The notes beneath the pieces are model-generated. The model worked only from the letters and a program-made list of their open reading frames with translations, ran no database searches and was not told the origin of the DNA. 54,655 nt of DNA from NCBI GenBank assembly GCA_964607025.1, contig CAZSIL010000010.1:1-54655 (forward strand), given 5' to 3'. Shown here in pieces: positions 16,433 to 26,031 of the stretch. Source of the DNA: SIG565 sp964607025. Its GTDB lineage: Bacteria > Bacillota > Clostridia > Oscillospirales > Acutalibacteraceae. The position numbers and the translations under genes are program-made. The stretch's first letter is position 1; each line of letters starts with the position of its first letter.

Positions 16433-17613
16433 CAAACACTTTGCCGGAGAAGGATTTTTGTTGCGGTTGTTCGGTTTGTAGTAATGTTTGCCCTCAAAAT
16501 GCAATTATTATGGAATACGATGATGAGGGATTTTTATATCCTAATGTGTTGGAAAACAAGTGTATTGATTGCGGTTTGTGCGCCAAAGTATGTCCAAACA
16601 ACCACACAGCCGATTTAAACAACCCGTTTTTAAAAGTATACGGCGGTTACTCGCTGGACCGCGAGATTATGGAAAACTGTACTTCGGGCGGATTCGTAAC
16701 AGCGTTGTCTGAGCTTATAATTAGCTCGGGTGGTGTTGTAGCAGGTGTGCGTTACACAAACGATTATATAAAAGCAGAGTATGATATAGCAACAACACAT
16801 GAACAATTAAAAGCATTTATGGGCTCAAAATATGTTCAATCAGAAAAAAATGATATCTATATCCGTATTAAAACACAGCTCGAATCTTCACACAAACCGG
16901 TTCTTTTTGTGGGTTGTCCTTGCGATGTGTATGGGTTAAAACGCTTTTTAAATAAGGACTATCAAAACCTTGTAACGTGTGAGCTTGTTTGTATGGGCGT
17001 TACATCCTACAAAATCGCTGAGGATTACAAAAAATATACTCAGAAGAAAAACGGTTCGGCACTTATTTATATAAATGCCAGAAGCAAAAAGAAAGGGTGG
17101 TATGTTCCTCATTTAGAGGAAGTGTTTGAAAACGGTAAAACAAAACTATCTACTCTGTTTGGGACCGTATATGGTTATAGTTTTCAGGTTTACAATCGCC
17201 CAAGTTGTTTTACTTGCTGTTATCGTGGAGAAACAGGTGTTGGTGATTTCAGAGTGGGGGATTTTTGGGGTATTAAACCAACAGATAAATTTTGGAATCC
17301 CAATGGTGTCTCCTGTATTTTTGTGCGCACAAAAAAAGCAATGGAATATGCAGAAAAATTATCAAAACACAATTTCGCTATTTTTGAAACAACATATGAT
17401 TATGCAACAAAAAATAATATGAGTTCAAGAATAAATAAATCAGAAAAATATTTGTTGCTACGAAAAAAATTTGCCGAAATTTATAAAACACAAGGTCTTA
17501 TTGCGGCTTGTAAAAAGACCGAAGATTTCAGCTGTAAAATCAAAAAAATTATGCCCCATTTTTTGAGGGTTTGGGCAAAAAAAACATATCACTATTTTAA
17601 GGATAAGAGTTAG
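16429..17613 (+). CDS. Coenzyme F420 hydrogenase beta-like Fe-S protein
   Basis: A 394-residue protein with two N-terminal [4Fe-4S] motifs (CCGCSVCSNVCPQNA and CIDCGLCAKVCPNN), followed by the FrhB-type N- and C-terminal domains (GGYSLDREIMENCTSGGF; GCPCDVYGLKRFL; VGDFWGI). FrhB relatives in capsule clusters recur beside pyruvyl transferases but their reaction is not known; a redox step in sugar modification is a reasonable guess. F420 itself is not expected here. It overlaps the preceding gene by 4 bases. Confidence 0.85.
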   Translation: MTNTLPEKDFCCGCSVCSNVCPQNAIIMEYDDEGFLYPNVLENKCIDCGLCAKVCPNNHTADLNNPFLKVYGGYSLDREIMENCTSGGFVTALSELIISSGGVVAGVRYTNDYIKAEYDIATTHEQLKAFMGSKYVQSEKNDIYIRIKTQLESSHKPVLFVGCPCDVYGLKRFLNKDYQNLVTCELVCMGVTSYKIAEDYKKYTQKKNGSALIYINARSKKKGWYVPHLEEVFENGKTKLSTLFGTVYGYSFQVYNRPSCFTCCYRGETGVGDFRVGDFWGIKPTDKFWNPNGVSCIFVRTKKAMEYAEKLSKHNFAIFETTYDYATKNNMSSRINKSEKYLLLRKKFAEIYKTQGLIAACKKTEDFSCKIKKIMPHFLRVWAKKTYHYFKDKS

Positions 17614-17620
17614 GAAAGAT

Positions 17621-18925
17621 ATGCGTATTTTATTACTAACAAGTGAAGCGTGGAACGATGAACTGTACCCCAACAACAATATGAGTACCTGGTTCACCGA
17701 ATTTAAAAATGTAGAAATTGCTAACATCTATTCTTCGCCGGGAACACCGCTAAATGATTGCTGCAAAAAATATTTTCAGTTCACCGAGAAAATGATGCTG
17801 AAAAGTATTTTTGGTAAGTATAAAGCCGGCAAAAAGATTGTATTTAACGATTTCCCACATACATATTCCGAGCTTAACAAAAGCGAGAAATTAAGTCACA
17901 AAGAAAAAAAACTATATGCCGTTTTGCGAAGTTTTTCTTCAGATGCCATAAGATTGTTACGTGATATCATATGGGGGTTAGGGAGATTTAACCTTATCGA
18001 ATTAAAATCCTTTATTGATGAATTTAGACCCGATATAATATTCACACAAAGAAAAGCATCAATAAAAATGTGTCGTATAGAACGTTTGGTTTTGTCTCTT
18101 TGTAAAGTTCCAATGGTGGCATATACAGGGGACGACGAATATTCGCTTAAACAATTTTCGCTGTCCCCGTTTTTTTGGATACGCCTTTTTTGGTTGAGGA
18201 AAAACTTGAAAAAAAACATTCCGAACTACAGGATTTTCTATTGCCAATCAAAAGAACAAATGAAGGAATTCCAAAAAGAGTTTAACAGTAACACGAAGTT
18301 TTTAGTTAAATGCGGTGATTTTTCAGAGTGCAATGTGCACACTTCGGTAAACAATCCTATAAATATAGTATATGCTGGAAAATTATACTGCAACCGCTGG
18401 AAAACGCTATCCTTGTTAGCGGACTGTATTCGAGATATAAACAAAAACGGCACTAAATTTGTTTTAAATATTTATACAAAAGACAATGTTACCAAGCGAC
18501 AAAAAATTCGGCTGTCTGACGGGGTAAATTCCTTCATAAGAGAGCCGGTACCCGCATGCGAACTTAAAAAAATATTAAAAAAAGCAGATATCGCCTTGCA
18601 TGTTGAAGGATTTGATTTGAAAAACAAGCTCCTTGTTAAATATTCATTTTCCACTAAAATTATGGAATGTCTTTCAAGCGGCTGCGCGGTGATGGCAATA
18701 TGTGATGAAAACCAAGCGGGGTATAGCTATTTAAAACAAGAAAACGCCGCGTTTTTGGCAACCAACAAACAAGAAATTATCGACATTTTAACTAAAATAT
18801 CGAATTCTCCCGATTTAATCGCTGAATTTTCAAAATCCGCCTTTGAATGCGGAATTCGTAATCATAGGCGCGAATATATACAGAAAAAATTATTAGAAGA
18901 TTTTAATTATGTATTAAATGGTTAG
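17621..18925 (+). CDS. Putative glycosyltransferase, GT-B (GT4-like)
   Basis: A 434-residue protein. The N-terminus MRILLLTSEAWNDELYPNNN and the C-terminal half (INIVYAGKLYCNRWKTLSLLAD, then a KIMECLSSGCAVMAI segment) fit a divergent GT-B glycosyltransferase, but the GT4 E-x7-E region is not clear. Start follows AGGAAAGAT, seven bases after the previous stop. Donor, acceptor and linkage are unknown. Confidence 0.6.
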   Translation: MRILLLTSEAWNDELYPNNNMSTWFTEFKNVEIANIYSSPGTPLNDCCKKYFQFTEKMMLKSIFGKYKAGKKIVFNDFPHTYSELNKSEKLSHKEKKLYAVLRSFSSDAIRLLRDIIWGLGRFNLIELKSFIDEFRPDIIFTQRKASIKMCRIERLVLSLCKVPMVAYTGDDEYSLKQFSLSPFFWIRLFWLRKNLKKNIPNYRIFYCQSKEQMKEFQKEFNSNTKFLVKCGDFSECNVHTSVNNPINIVYAGKLYCNRWKTLSLLADCIRDINKNGTKFVLNIYTKDNVTKRQKIRLSDGVNSFIREPVPACELKKILKKADIALHVEGFDLKNKLLVKYSFSTKIMECLSSGCAVMAICDENQAGYSYLKQENAAFLATNKQEIIDILTKISNSPDLIAEFSKSAFECGIRNHRREYIQKKLLEDFNYVLNG

Positions 18926-18948
18926 GCAAATATAAATAGGAGTTACAA

Positions 18949-20010
18949 ATGGTTATATATGGCTCACTGGTTTTAATAATCCTACTTGCTAAATTTTTCT
19001 TAGATAAAAAATTGATTTCTAAATTACAATATTGTATTCTAATCGGCGTCGCGTTCGCTCTGGTCACGGGACTCAGAGGAGTAGGTGTTGGAGCCGATAC
19101 AACAGGATATTATTTAGGATTCGAATCACTAAAAAGAATAGATACATTAGCAAGGTTATATGTAAATTGTAAAAATGATTTTGGATATTTTCTTTTTACT
19201 TGGTTATTAGGGAAAATGGGTGCACCGTTTTGGGTGGTCACCCTTTTAGTGGGCGCTTTCTTTTATTATGCTGTATCAAGAATTATTTATAAATTTTCAG
19301 AAGACGTTTGCCTTAGTTATCTGTTACTGATGGCGTTTAACTTTTTCCAATTTTCAATGACAGGCATTAGGCAAACCATAGCGCTTTCATTTGTTCTCTT
19401 GGTGATATACGATGTTTATAACGAAAAATTAAAATTAACGAAAACAATCATATTGATTTTGTTGGGCTCATGGTTCCATTTATCGTGCTTATTTGCCCTA
19501 ATATTCATTCCAATAGCGTTATCAAAAAAGCCGTCCACATCGGTTACTTTGCTGATAACTATTATGGTTCTTGGTTTGGGATTTGTCTTTCGTTCATCTT
19601 TGGTAACTATTCTTTTAGAACTTGTACAAGATACTCGTTTTAATGAATTTACAGTTGTGAATTCAGGCGGTGGAATTACAACATATCTTGTTTATTTAGC
19701 ATTATATGTCTTGGGGTTATTTTATTATAAAAAATATTGCGAAAATTTCCCAAAGGGTCAAGTTGATTTTAAAATATTATTCTTAGGTGTTCTGTTTTTA
19801 GGTCTAGTTCCGGTGCAATCAATACTATTTAGGTTGGCATGGTATTTTTCAATAATATTAATTGTTTATTTGCCTCGTTTATTAAATACACTGAATATAA
19901 AAGAACGAGCGGTTATGCAGCTAATAGTTTATGCGTCTGTCATATATATGTATTTCTTCATCACTAAAGGCAGCGCAGCAGTTTTACCGTATTCATTTTT
20001 TTGGAATTAA
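18949..20010 (+). CDS. EpsG/Wzy-type polysaccharide polymerase
   Basis: A 353-residue integral membrane protein with about ten hydrophobic helices. It carries the EpsG-family marks TGLRGVGVGADTTGYY near residues 42-57 and MTGIRQTIALSFVLL near residues 137-151. EpsG proteins are thought to polymerise lipid-linked repeat units outside the membrane. That fits a Wzx/Wzy pathway better than the ABC exporter encoded next door, and no Wzx-like flippase is present. AATAGGAG precedes the start. Confidence 0.75.
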   Translation: MVIYGSLVLIILLAKFFLDKKLISKLQYCILIGVAFALVTGLRGVGVGADTTGYYLGFESLKRIDTLARLYVNCKNDFGYFLFTWLLGKMGAPFWVVTLLVGAFFYYAVSRIIYKFSEDVCLSYLLLMAFNFFQFSMTGIRQTIALSFVLLVIYDVYNEKLKLTKTIILILLGSWFHLSCLFALIFIPIALSKKPSTSVTLLITIMVLGLGFVFRSSLVTILLELVQDTRFNEFTVVNSGGGITTYLVYLALYVLGLFYYKKYCENFPKGQVDFKILFLGVLFLGLVPVQSILFRLAWYFSIILIVYLPRLLNTLNIKERAVMQLIVYASVIYMYFFITKGSAAVLPYSFFWN

Positions 20011-20103
20011 TTAAATTTACGAGTATTTTAACAAAATACTAATAACAAATCCGCCCGTCCAAAATCGAGTTTGGATTATTCTTGTTACACTAAAGGGGAA
20101 ACA

Positions 20104-21327
20104 ATGAAGGTTTTACAAATTAATGCCATATATGGAACAAAAAGTACAGGAACTATTGTTAAAGATATTGAAAATATGCTTACAAGTCATGGGCACGAGG
20201 CGGATATTGCGTGTAGGTACTGCGATGAAAAAAATGAAAACATCTTTATGTTTAATAACAAAGCAGAAGAAAATATCCACGCATTAATGACTCGTTTAAT
20301 TGGCAAACAGGGCTTTGGAAGCTTTTTTGAAACCAAAAAGTTTATAAAAAAAATAAAACAATTAAATCCTGACATTATACATCTTCATAATTTACATAGC
20401 AATTTTATAAATCTTCCCGCTTTACTAAAATATTGTGCGAAAAATAAAAAAAATGTGGTTTTAACACTTCACGATTCTTGGTTTTTCACAGGCAAATGCT
20501 ATCACTTTCAAGATGCAAATTGCGAAAGGTGGAAAACCCAGTGCGAAAAGTGTCCCAAACAAAATATGGAAATTCCGAGTATGCTTTGGGACAGCAGCCG
20601 TGTTGTTTTCCGTTTAAAAAAGAAACTCTTTTCTCAAATTGAAAATTTACATATTGTAGGTTGCAGTAATTGGATTACCGAAAAAGCCAAGCAGTCTCCT
20701 ATGTTTAAAAACAAAGAGTTTTACACTATATATAACGGTGTTGACACAAATATATTTTCCCCTAAAAATTTTAAAGAGAGTTATGAAGCATACAAAAAAT
20801 TTAGAATTTTGGTGATGGCAAATAAATGGTTTTTGCCGGAAAATAAAATAATAAGAGAAGAGCTGTGCAAACGGCTTGATGAATCGTTTGAAATTATAGT
20901 GGTTGGATGTTCAAACGAACAAATCGGGTCAAACGAAGATGATAAAGTTATTAAAATCGGCTATGTTTCGGGGAGAAATGAACTTGCCGATTTATACCGT
21001 TCGGCTAATGTGTTTCTTAATTTAACATTTATTGATACACTCCCTACGGTGAATATGGAAGCAATATGCTGCGGCACACCGGTAATCACATATAATTCCG
21101 GCGGCAGCCCCGAGCTTGTTGTGGAAGGAAAGACGGGATACGTTGTAAATCAATTAGATTTGGAAAGTATTATCTCTTCAATATTATCTGTAAAAAATGG
21201 AAAAATTGATCCTGAAAATTGCGCAGAAATAGGTAAAAAATTATTTGATAAAGAAAATAATTATAAAAAATATCTCGAATTATACAGTCGGCTTATGAAG
21301 AATTCATCGACTAAACGAAAGGATTAA
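20104..21327 (+). CDS. Glycosyltransferase, GT4 family
   Basis: A 407-residue GT-B transferase beginning MKVLQINAIYGTKSTGTIVKDI; the ATG at 20104 is chosen because AAGGGGAA precedes it. Visible marks: DIIHLHNLHSNFINL, LHDSWFFTGKCYHF followed by a Cys-rich CERWKTQCEKCP segment, and a C-terminal SANVFLNLTFIDTLPTVNMEAICCGTPVI region. This pattern is common in WcaC/WcaL-like capsule enzymes. The 93 bases before it contain no clear signal. Confidence 0.82.
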   Translation: MKVLQINAIYGTKSTGTIVKDIENMLTSHGHEADIACRYCDEKNENIFMFNNKAEENIHALMTRLIGKQGFGSFFETKKFIKKIKQLNPDIIHLHNLHSNFINLPALLKYCAKNKKNVVLTLHDSWFFTGKCYHFQDANCERWKTQCEKCPKQNMEIPSMLWDSSRVVFRLKKKLFSQIENLHIVGCSNWITEKAKQSPMFKNKEFYTIYNGVDTNIFSPKNFKESYEAYKKFRILVMANKWFLPENKIIREELCKRLDESFEIIVVGCSNEQIGSNEDDKVIKIGYVSGRNELADLYRSANVFLNLTFIDTLPTVNMEAICCGTPVITYNSGGSPELVVEGKTGYVVNQLDLESIISSILSVKNGKIDPENCAEIGKKLFDKENNYKKYLELYSRLMKNSSTKRKD

Positions 21328-21330
21328 AAG

Positions 21331-22188
21331 ATGAACAAAGAATTTCAAACTGTTTTAAAAAGCAAAAATGGTTGGTTTGATTTGAATATGAAAGAACTGT
21401 TTAGATATAAAGATCTAATCTTTTTATTTGTAAAGAGAGACTTTATTTCTCTATATAAACAAACCATTTTAGGTCCGCTTTGGGCAATAATTCAACCGTT
21501 ACTTACCACTGTTGTTTATACCTTGATTTTTGGTAATGTGGCAGATTTGGCAGCTCCTGGGGTACCTTCATTTTTGTTTTATCTTTCCGGAACAATTTGT
21601 TGGACATATTTTTCAACGTCTATTACTAATACTGCAAACACCTTCGTAAACAACAGTTCAATTCTCGGTAAGGTTTATTTTCCGAGATTGGTAATGCCGA
21701 TATCCACTGTGATTTCCGGTTTAATAACCATGGCGATACAATATGCATTTTTAATTGCCTTTTTATTATATTATATAATCTCAGGTGTGCCAATCCAGAT
21801 AAATCTATATGTTTTATTAACGCCGTTACTTATCTTGCAGTTGTCCGTTTTAAGTCTTGGTTGCGGTGTTGTGATATCTGCGTTGACTACAAAATATCGT
21901 GATTTAAAAATGCTTGTTTCTTTCGGCTTGCAATTATGGATGTATGCTGCCCCCGTAGCTTATGATATGTTTAAATTGGATATTTTTGCTCCCGGCGGCA
22001 AACTGCATAATCTCTATATGCTTAATCCTATCACACCTATTATCAATATATTTAGATATGGTTATTTAGGAATAGGCGCTATTGAATGGGATTTTTATTT
22101 AATCAGTTGGTTAACTTCAATTCTTTTATTGTTAATAGGTGTTGTGCTTTTCAGTAGGGTTGAAAAGACCTTTATGGACACTATTTGA
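21331..22188 (+). CDS. wzm: Polysaccharide ABC exporter, permease (Wzm-like)
   Basis: A 285-residue ABC-2 type permease with about six hydrophobic helices and an N-terminal cytosolic helix (LFRYKDLIFLFVKRDFISLYKQTILGPLWAIIQPL), the signature of polysaccharide and teichoic-acid exporters (Wzm/TagG). With the ATPase encoded 12 bases downstream it would move a lipid-linked glycan across the membrane. AAAGGATTAAAAG precedes the start. It is co-transcribed with wzt. Confidence 0.9.
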   Translation: MNKEFQTVLKSKNGWFDLNMKELFRYKDLIFLFVKRDFISLYKQTILGPLWAIIQPLLTTVVYTLIFGNVADLAAPGVPSFLFYLSGTICWTYFSTSITNTANTFVNNSSILGKVYFPRLVMPISTVISGLITMAIQYAFLIAFLLYYIISGVPIQINLYVLLTPLLILQLSVLSLGCGVVISALTTKYRDLKMLVSFGLQLWMYAAPVAYDMFKLDIFAPGGKLHNLYMLNPITPIINIFRYGYLGIGAIEWDFYLISWLTSILLLLIGVVLFSRVEKTFMDTI

Positions 22189-22200
22189 GGTAAAATAACT

Positions 22201-23487
22201 ATGAATGATGTAATTATAAATATTGAAAATGTCGTAAAAGAATATAGGTTGGGTTCTATTGGCGGTGCCACATTAACGGCGGACGTACAAAGCTTTATTG
22301 CTAAATTAAAAGGCAAAGAAGACCCTAATAGTCTTGTTGGAAGTGCGAAAAAAGAAAACAACGGAGATATATTCCGTGCGTTAGATGGCATAAATCTTCA
22401 GATTCGCAAAGGTGAAGCCGTTGGTATAATAGGTCATAACGGTGCGGGAAAATCAACTTTGCTTAAACTTTTATCCAGAGTAACATCCCCCACCTCCGGA
22501 ACAATTTCTTATAACGGAAGAATTGCCAGTATGCTTGAGGTCGGCACCGGTTTTCACCCTGAATTGACGGGCAGAGAAAATATTTATATGAACGGCGCCA
22601 TATTAGGTATGACCAAAAAAGAAATAGACAGCAAATTTGATGAAATAGTCCGTTTCGCAGAAATGGAAAAGTTTATCGACACACCCGTAAAGCGTTATTC
22701 AAGCGGAATGTATGTGAAATTAGCATTTGCCGTTGCTGCTCATTTGGATAATGAGATTTTAGTAATGGACGAAGTTTTGGCGGTTGGCGATATGAAGTTC
22801 CAACAAAAATGCCTCGGTAAAATGGGCGATGCATCTTCTCACGAAGGCAAAACAGTTCTTTATGTTAGCCATAATATGAATACTATTCGTAGCTTGTGCA
22901 CAAGATGTATAGTTTTAAGTCATGGTAAAATTATTTTCGACGGTGACACCGAAGAAGCCATTGCAATTTATGCCGATTCGGGAATGATGGAAAAATATAC
23001 CGAGAAGGATTTAACCAATGCGCCACGCTATTATGCAGTTGAGGCCGGTAGAAAAGCCAGCTTTACACATATGCAATTCCTTGATACAAAAAACAACGTG
23101 TTTTGCTCAAACGATACATTGAAGGTTAGGTTAAAGTGGGATGCTGTGGGGGAAATCGAAAACACCTCTATACGATTTGTTTTTTGGAGTATAAATGGAA
23201 ATGCCGTAGCTTCTTCGCTTTGTCTGGATTTTTGCAAAACAGATAAAGATAGTGAAAATATCTATGATTTTTCTCTTCCGTTAAATCAATTAATGGAAGG
23301 CGTATATGAAGTTACGTTGGTCCTTTTAGAAAGAAATGAATTTGGGGCAAGCACCGAAATTGATGTAGTAAAACCGGCTTTTGCTTTTGAAATTACAGCA
23401 AACAACGATTTGATATGGAGTCCTTCTCAGTGGGGAAGCGTAAGACTAAACGATTTAAAGTTCAAAAAAATTAAAGGAGAAAATTAA
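22201..23487 (+). CDS. wzt: Polysaccharide ABC exporter, ATPase with glycan-binding tail (Wzt-like)
   Basis: A 428-residue ATPase. Walker A is GHNGAGKSTLLK near residues 79-90, the ABC signature YSSGMYVKLAFA, Walker B EILVMDEVLAVGD and the H-loop VLYVSHNM. Residues from about 260 on form an extra C-terminal domain like the carbohydrate-binding domain of Wzt, which in known systems recognises a chain-end modification before export. An N-terminal insertion separates the first strands from Walker A, as in TagH/Wzt. The stop overlaps the next start by one base. Confidence 0.92.
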   Translation: MNDVIINIENVVKEYRLGSIGGATLTADVQSFIAKLKGKEDPNSLVGSAKKENNGDIFRALDGINLQIRKGEAVGIIGHNGAGKSTLLKLLSRVTSPTSGTISYNGRIASMLEVGTGFHPELTGRENIYMNGAILGMTKKEIDSKFDEIVRFAEMEKFIDTPVKRYSSGMYVKLAFAVAAHLDNEILVMDEVLAVGDMKFQQKCLGKMGDASSHEGKTVLYVSHNMNTIRSLCTRCIVLSHGKIIFDGDTEEAIAIYADSGMMEKYTEKDLTNAPRYYAVEAGRKASFTHMQFLDTKNNVFCSNDTLKVRLKWDAVGEIENTSIRFVFWSINGNAVASSLCLDFCKTDKDSENIYDFSLPLNQLMEGVYEVTLVLLERNEFGASTEIDVVKPAFAFEITANNDLIWSPSQWGSVRLNDLKFKKIKGEN

Positions 23488-24530
23488 TGCCGCTTCTTTC
23501 TGTGATAATACCAATGTATAACGCAGAAACTACGATTTCACGATGCGTTGATAGTATTTTTTCAAAAATATCTGCTAAAGACCGAAATCAGTTAGAAGTT
23601 CTATTAATTGATGATGGTTCAACCGATAATACCTCTGCCGTTTGTGAAGAAATAGCAAAAAATAATCAGCAGGTTTTTTTGTTTAAAAAGGAAAACGGCG
23701 GAGTTTCTTCAGCTAGAAATTTTGGCATAGAAAATGCTAATGGTGAATGGTTAGTATTTGTCGATTCGGATGATTATTTTTCTGAAAACGGTTCCATAGA
23801 ATTGTTAGAGATATGCAATAGGATTAACAGTGATTTATGTATTTATTCGATGCTTTTTTACTATAATTCCGCCAAAAAGGATAAATGCGATATTGGGGAG
23901 ATTGATTCATCCGTGATTGATTATTTAAAAAGTCTTCCACAATTAAATGGCAAGGATTTAATGGTATGTTCGGTATGCAGTAAATTATACAAAACTTCCA
24001 TAATCAAAAATAATGATATTCGTTTTTTAGATATAAGTTATGGTGAGGATTTTTCGTTTAATTTAGAATATCTAAAATATATAAATCATGTTAAATCGGT
24101 CAATAGTGCTATTTATATATACGATTGTACAACAACGAATAGCGGAGTAAAAAGAGTTAGGGACAACTTTGATTTTATGCTTCAATGTATGACCCAAAAA
24201 GCAAATGATTTAATAGATACGTACGATTTGAAGGATACAAAAACCCACGAGTATTTTACTCATTTCATTGCAACCTGTTGGCTTTACGTGAGTGAGATTT
24301 GCTTTTATTCAAATCTTCCTTTTTCACAAAAAAAATCTTATTTAAAGCGTTGGTATGCAGCTGCTCCCAAAGAGATTTTACAAATTGCAGCTATTGAGAA
24401 AAACCCTTGCAGTTGTTTAATCAGAAGCTATTTAAATGGCAAATCTATGTCAAAATGCCTTTATTCACTTTATGTAAAATCCAAATGGATAAAAATAAAA
24501 AGTAATATATATTATTTTTTAAAAAAATAA
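23487..24530 (+). CDS. Glycosyltransferase, GT2 family
   Basis: A 347-residue GT-A enzyme with the classic GT2 N-terminus: LLSVIIPMYNAETTISRCVDS, LLIDDGSTDNTS near residues 40-51, GGVSSARNFGIENANGEW and the DXD-type FVDSDDYF near residues 90-97. The C-terminal third is specific to this subfamily and lacks membrane helices. It starts on the last base of the wzt stop, with AAAGGAG upstream. Its likely role is adding a sugar to the growing repeat. Confidence 0.85.
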   Translation: MPLLSVIIPMYNAETTISRCVDSIFSKISAKDRNQLEVLLIDDGSTDNTSAVCEEIAKNNQQVFLFKKENGGVSSARNFGIENANGEWLVFVDSDDYFSENGSIELLEICNRINSDLCIYSMLFYYNSAKKDKCDIGEIDSSVIDYLKSLPQLNGKDLMVCSVCSKLYKTSIIKNNDIRFLDISYGEDFSFNLEYLKYINHVKSVNSAIYIYDCTTTNSGVKRVRDNFDFMLQCMTQKANDLIDTYDLKDTKTHEYFTHFIATCWLYVSEICFYSNLPFSQKKSYLKRWYAAAPKEILQIAAIEKNPCSCLIRSYLNGKSMSKCLYSLYVKSKWIKIKSNIYYFLKK

Positions 24531-24544
24531 GGGGGGTGCCCTAA

Positions 24545-25453
24545 ATGAAAATAACAGTTTTCACGCCAACCTATAATCGTGGATATATTATCTGGAATTT
24601 ATATAATTCTCTTAAAAGACAAACCTATACCGATTTCGAATGGCTCGTTATTGATGACGGCTCAACCGATAATACAAGGCAACTTTTTGAGCACTATGAA
24701 AAGCAAGATAACTTTTTCCCGATAAGATATTTAAAGCAGGAAAACGGCGGGAAACATCGCGCGATAAACAAAGCCGTAAACATAGCAAGTGGGGAATTGT
24801 TTTTTATTGTGGATTCCGATGATTATTTGCCGGATGATGCGCTTGAAAACATAACAAAACAAGTTTTTGATACCGAAAAAATTGCGGGTTTTTTCGGTTT
24901 AAAAAGCCATAGGGACGGGGGCATAATAGGCAAAACCTTCACGGGCGAATACATAGATATTTCGATGTTTGAAAAGGGTAAATACAATATAGCCGGTGAT
25001 AAAGGCGAGGTGTTCTACACCGCTGTGTTAAAACAATATCCATATCCTGAATTTGAAGATGAAAAATTTTCCACAGAAAGTATAGTTTGGGATAGAATTT
25101 CTCACGATGGATATAAATATCGGTTTTTTAATGAAAGTATATGTATTTGCGAATATTTAAATGATGGGCTCACTCATCAGGGATGGCGATTATATGCAAA
25201 AAATCCTAGACAATGGGGGTTGAGCATAGGTCAAAATTATTTATTTGGAAAGCACAGTTGGTATAGTGTATCTGTACAGTTATATATTTATCATTTATAT
25301 TTAAGAAAAAAATATTCCATAAACCAACTTTCTCAAATGACAGGCCTTTCAAAACTACAAATAAAAATTTCTGTCTTGCTCCAATCCGGTTTAGACCTTA
25401 TTAGAAAAGCTTTTAGAAAACCCCTGGTTAAATCACAATACAAGGAAGATTAA
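24545..25453 (+). CDS. Glycosyltransferase, GT2 family
   Basis: A 302-residue GT-A enzyme starting MKITVFTPTYNRGYIIWNLY, with LVIDDGSTDNTRQ near residues 36-48, QENGGKHRAINKAV and the FIVDSDDYLPDDALE motif. The C-terminus ends in basic helices that may lie along the membrane. AAGGGGGGTG precedes the start. Substrates cannot be assigned from sequence. Confidence 0.83.
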   Translation: MKITVFTPTYNRGYIIWNLYNSLKRQTYTDFEWLVIDDGSTDNTRQLFEHYEKQDNFFPIRYLKQENGGKHRAINKAVNIASGELFFIVDSDDYLPDDALENITKQVFDTEKIAGFFGLKSHRDGGIIGKTFTGEYIDISMFEKGKYNIAGDKGEVFYTAVLKQYPYPEFEDEKFSTESIVWDRISHDGYKYRFFNESICICEYLNDGLTHQGWRLYAKNPRQWGLSIGQNYLFGKHSWYSVSVQLYIYHLYLRKKYSINQLSQMTGLSKLQIKISVLLQSGLDLIRKAFRKPLVKSQYKED

Positions 25454-25455
25454 AA

Positions 25456-26019
25456 ATGATTAAATTTGCGGGAAAAATATTAAAACGTATTTTAAGTGCA
25501 TCCGAGTTATCCGAAGAAAAAAAATCTGAAATTTTAATTGCTCGTATAAGAAACAAAGGTGGAATTGTTGGCGATAATGTTGATATAATCTCATCCAGTA
25601 TAGATATGGGGGAGCCGTATTTGCTTTCCATAGGCAGCAATGTAACTATAACGGGTGTTAAAATTCTCACTCATGATGCCAGTACATATAAAGAGCTTGG
25701 CTACACAAAGGTCGGACGCGTAACAATCGGCGATAACGTTTTTGTGGGGTGGGGAAGTATCATTTTACCCGACACAAAAATCGGCAATAAAGTAATTATC
25801 GGCGCGGGTTCGGTGGTTGCAAAAGATATTCCGGATAATAGTGTGGCAGTAGGTTCGCCTTGCAAAATTATTTGTACATATGATGAATATATGGAAAAAA
25901 TAAAAAAACGCATGACAGAACAACCTTGTTTTGACTTATTGCCAGAAGAATTGATGCTTGACGAGCATAAAACCGAACGCGAAGAATTAATAAAACACTC
26001 AAAAGGATTTATAAGGTAA
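25456..26019 (+). CDS. Hexapeptide-repeat acyltransferase
   Basis: A 187-residue left-handed beta-helix acyltransferase. Hexapeptide repeats run from about residue 35 to 130 (IGSNVTITGVKILTHDAS, VTIGDNVFVGWGSIILP, VIIGAGSVVAKDIPDNSVAVGSP). The histidine in THDAS is the likely catalytic base, as in maltose/galactoside O-acetyltransferases. It probably O-acetylates the glycan or a precursor. It lies two bases after the preceding GT2 gene, with CAAGGAAG as ribosome binding site. Confidence 0.82.
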   Translation: MIKFAGKILKRILSASELSEEKKSEILIARIRNKGGIVGDNVDIISSSIDMGEPYLLSIGSNVTITGVKILTHDASTYKELGYTKVGRVTIGDNVFVGWGSIILPDTKIGNKVIIGAGSVVAKDIPDNSVAVGSPCKIICTYDEYMEKIKKRMTEQPCFDLLPEELMLDEHKTEREELIKHSKGFIR

Positions 26020-26031
26020 GGAGCCGTTTCT

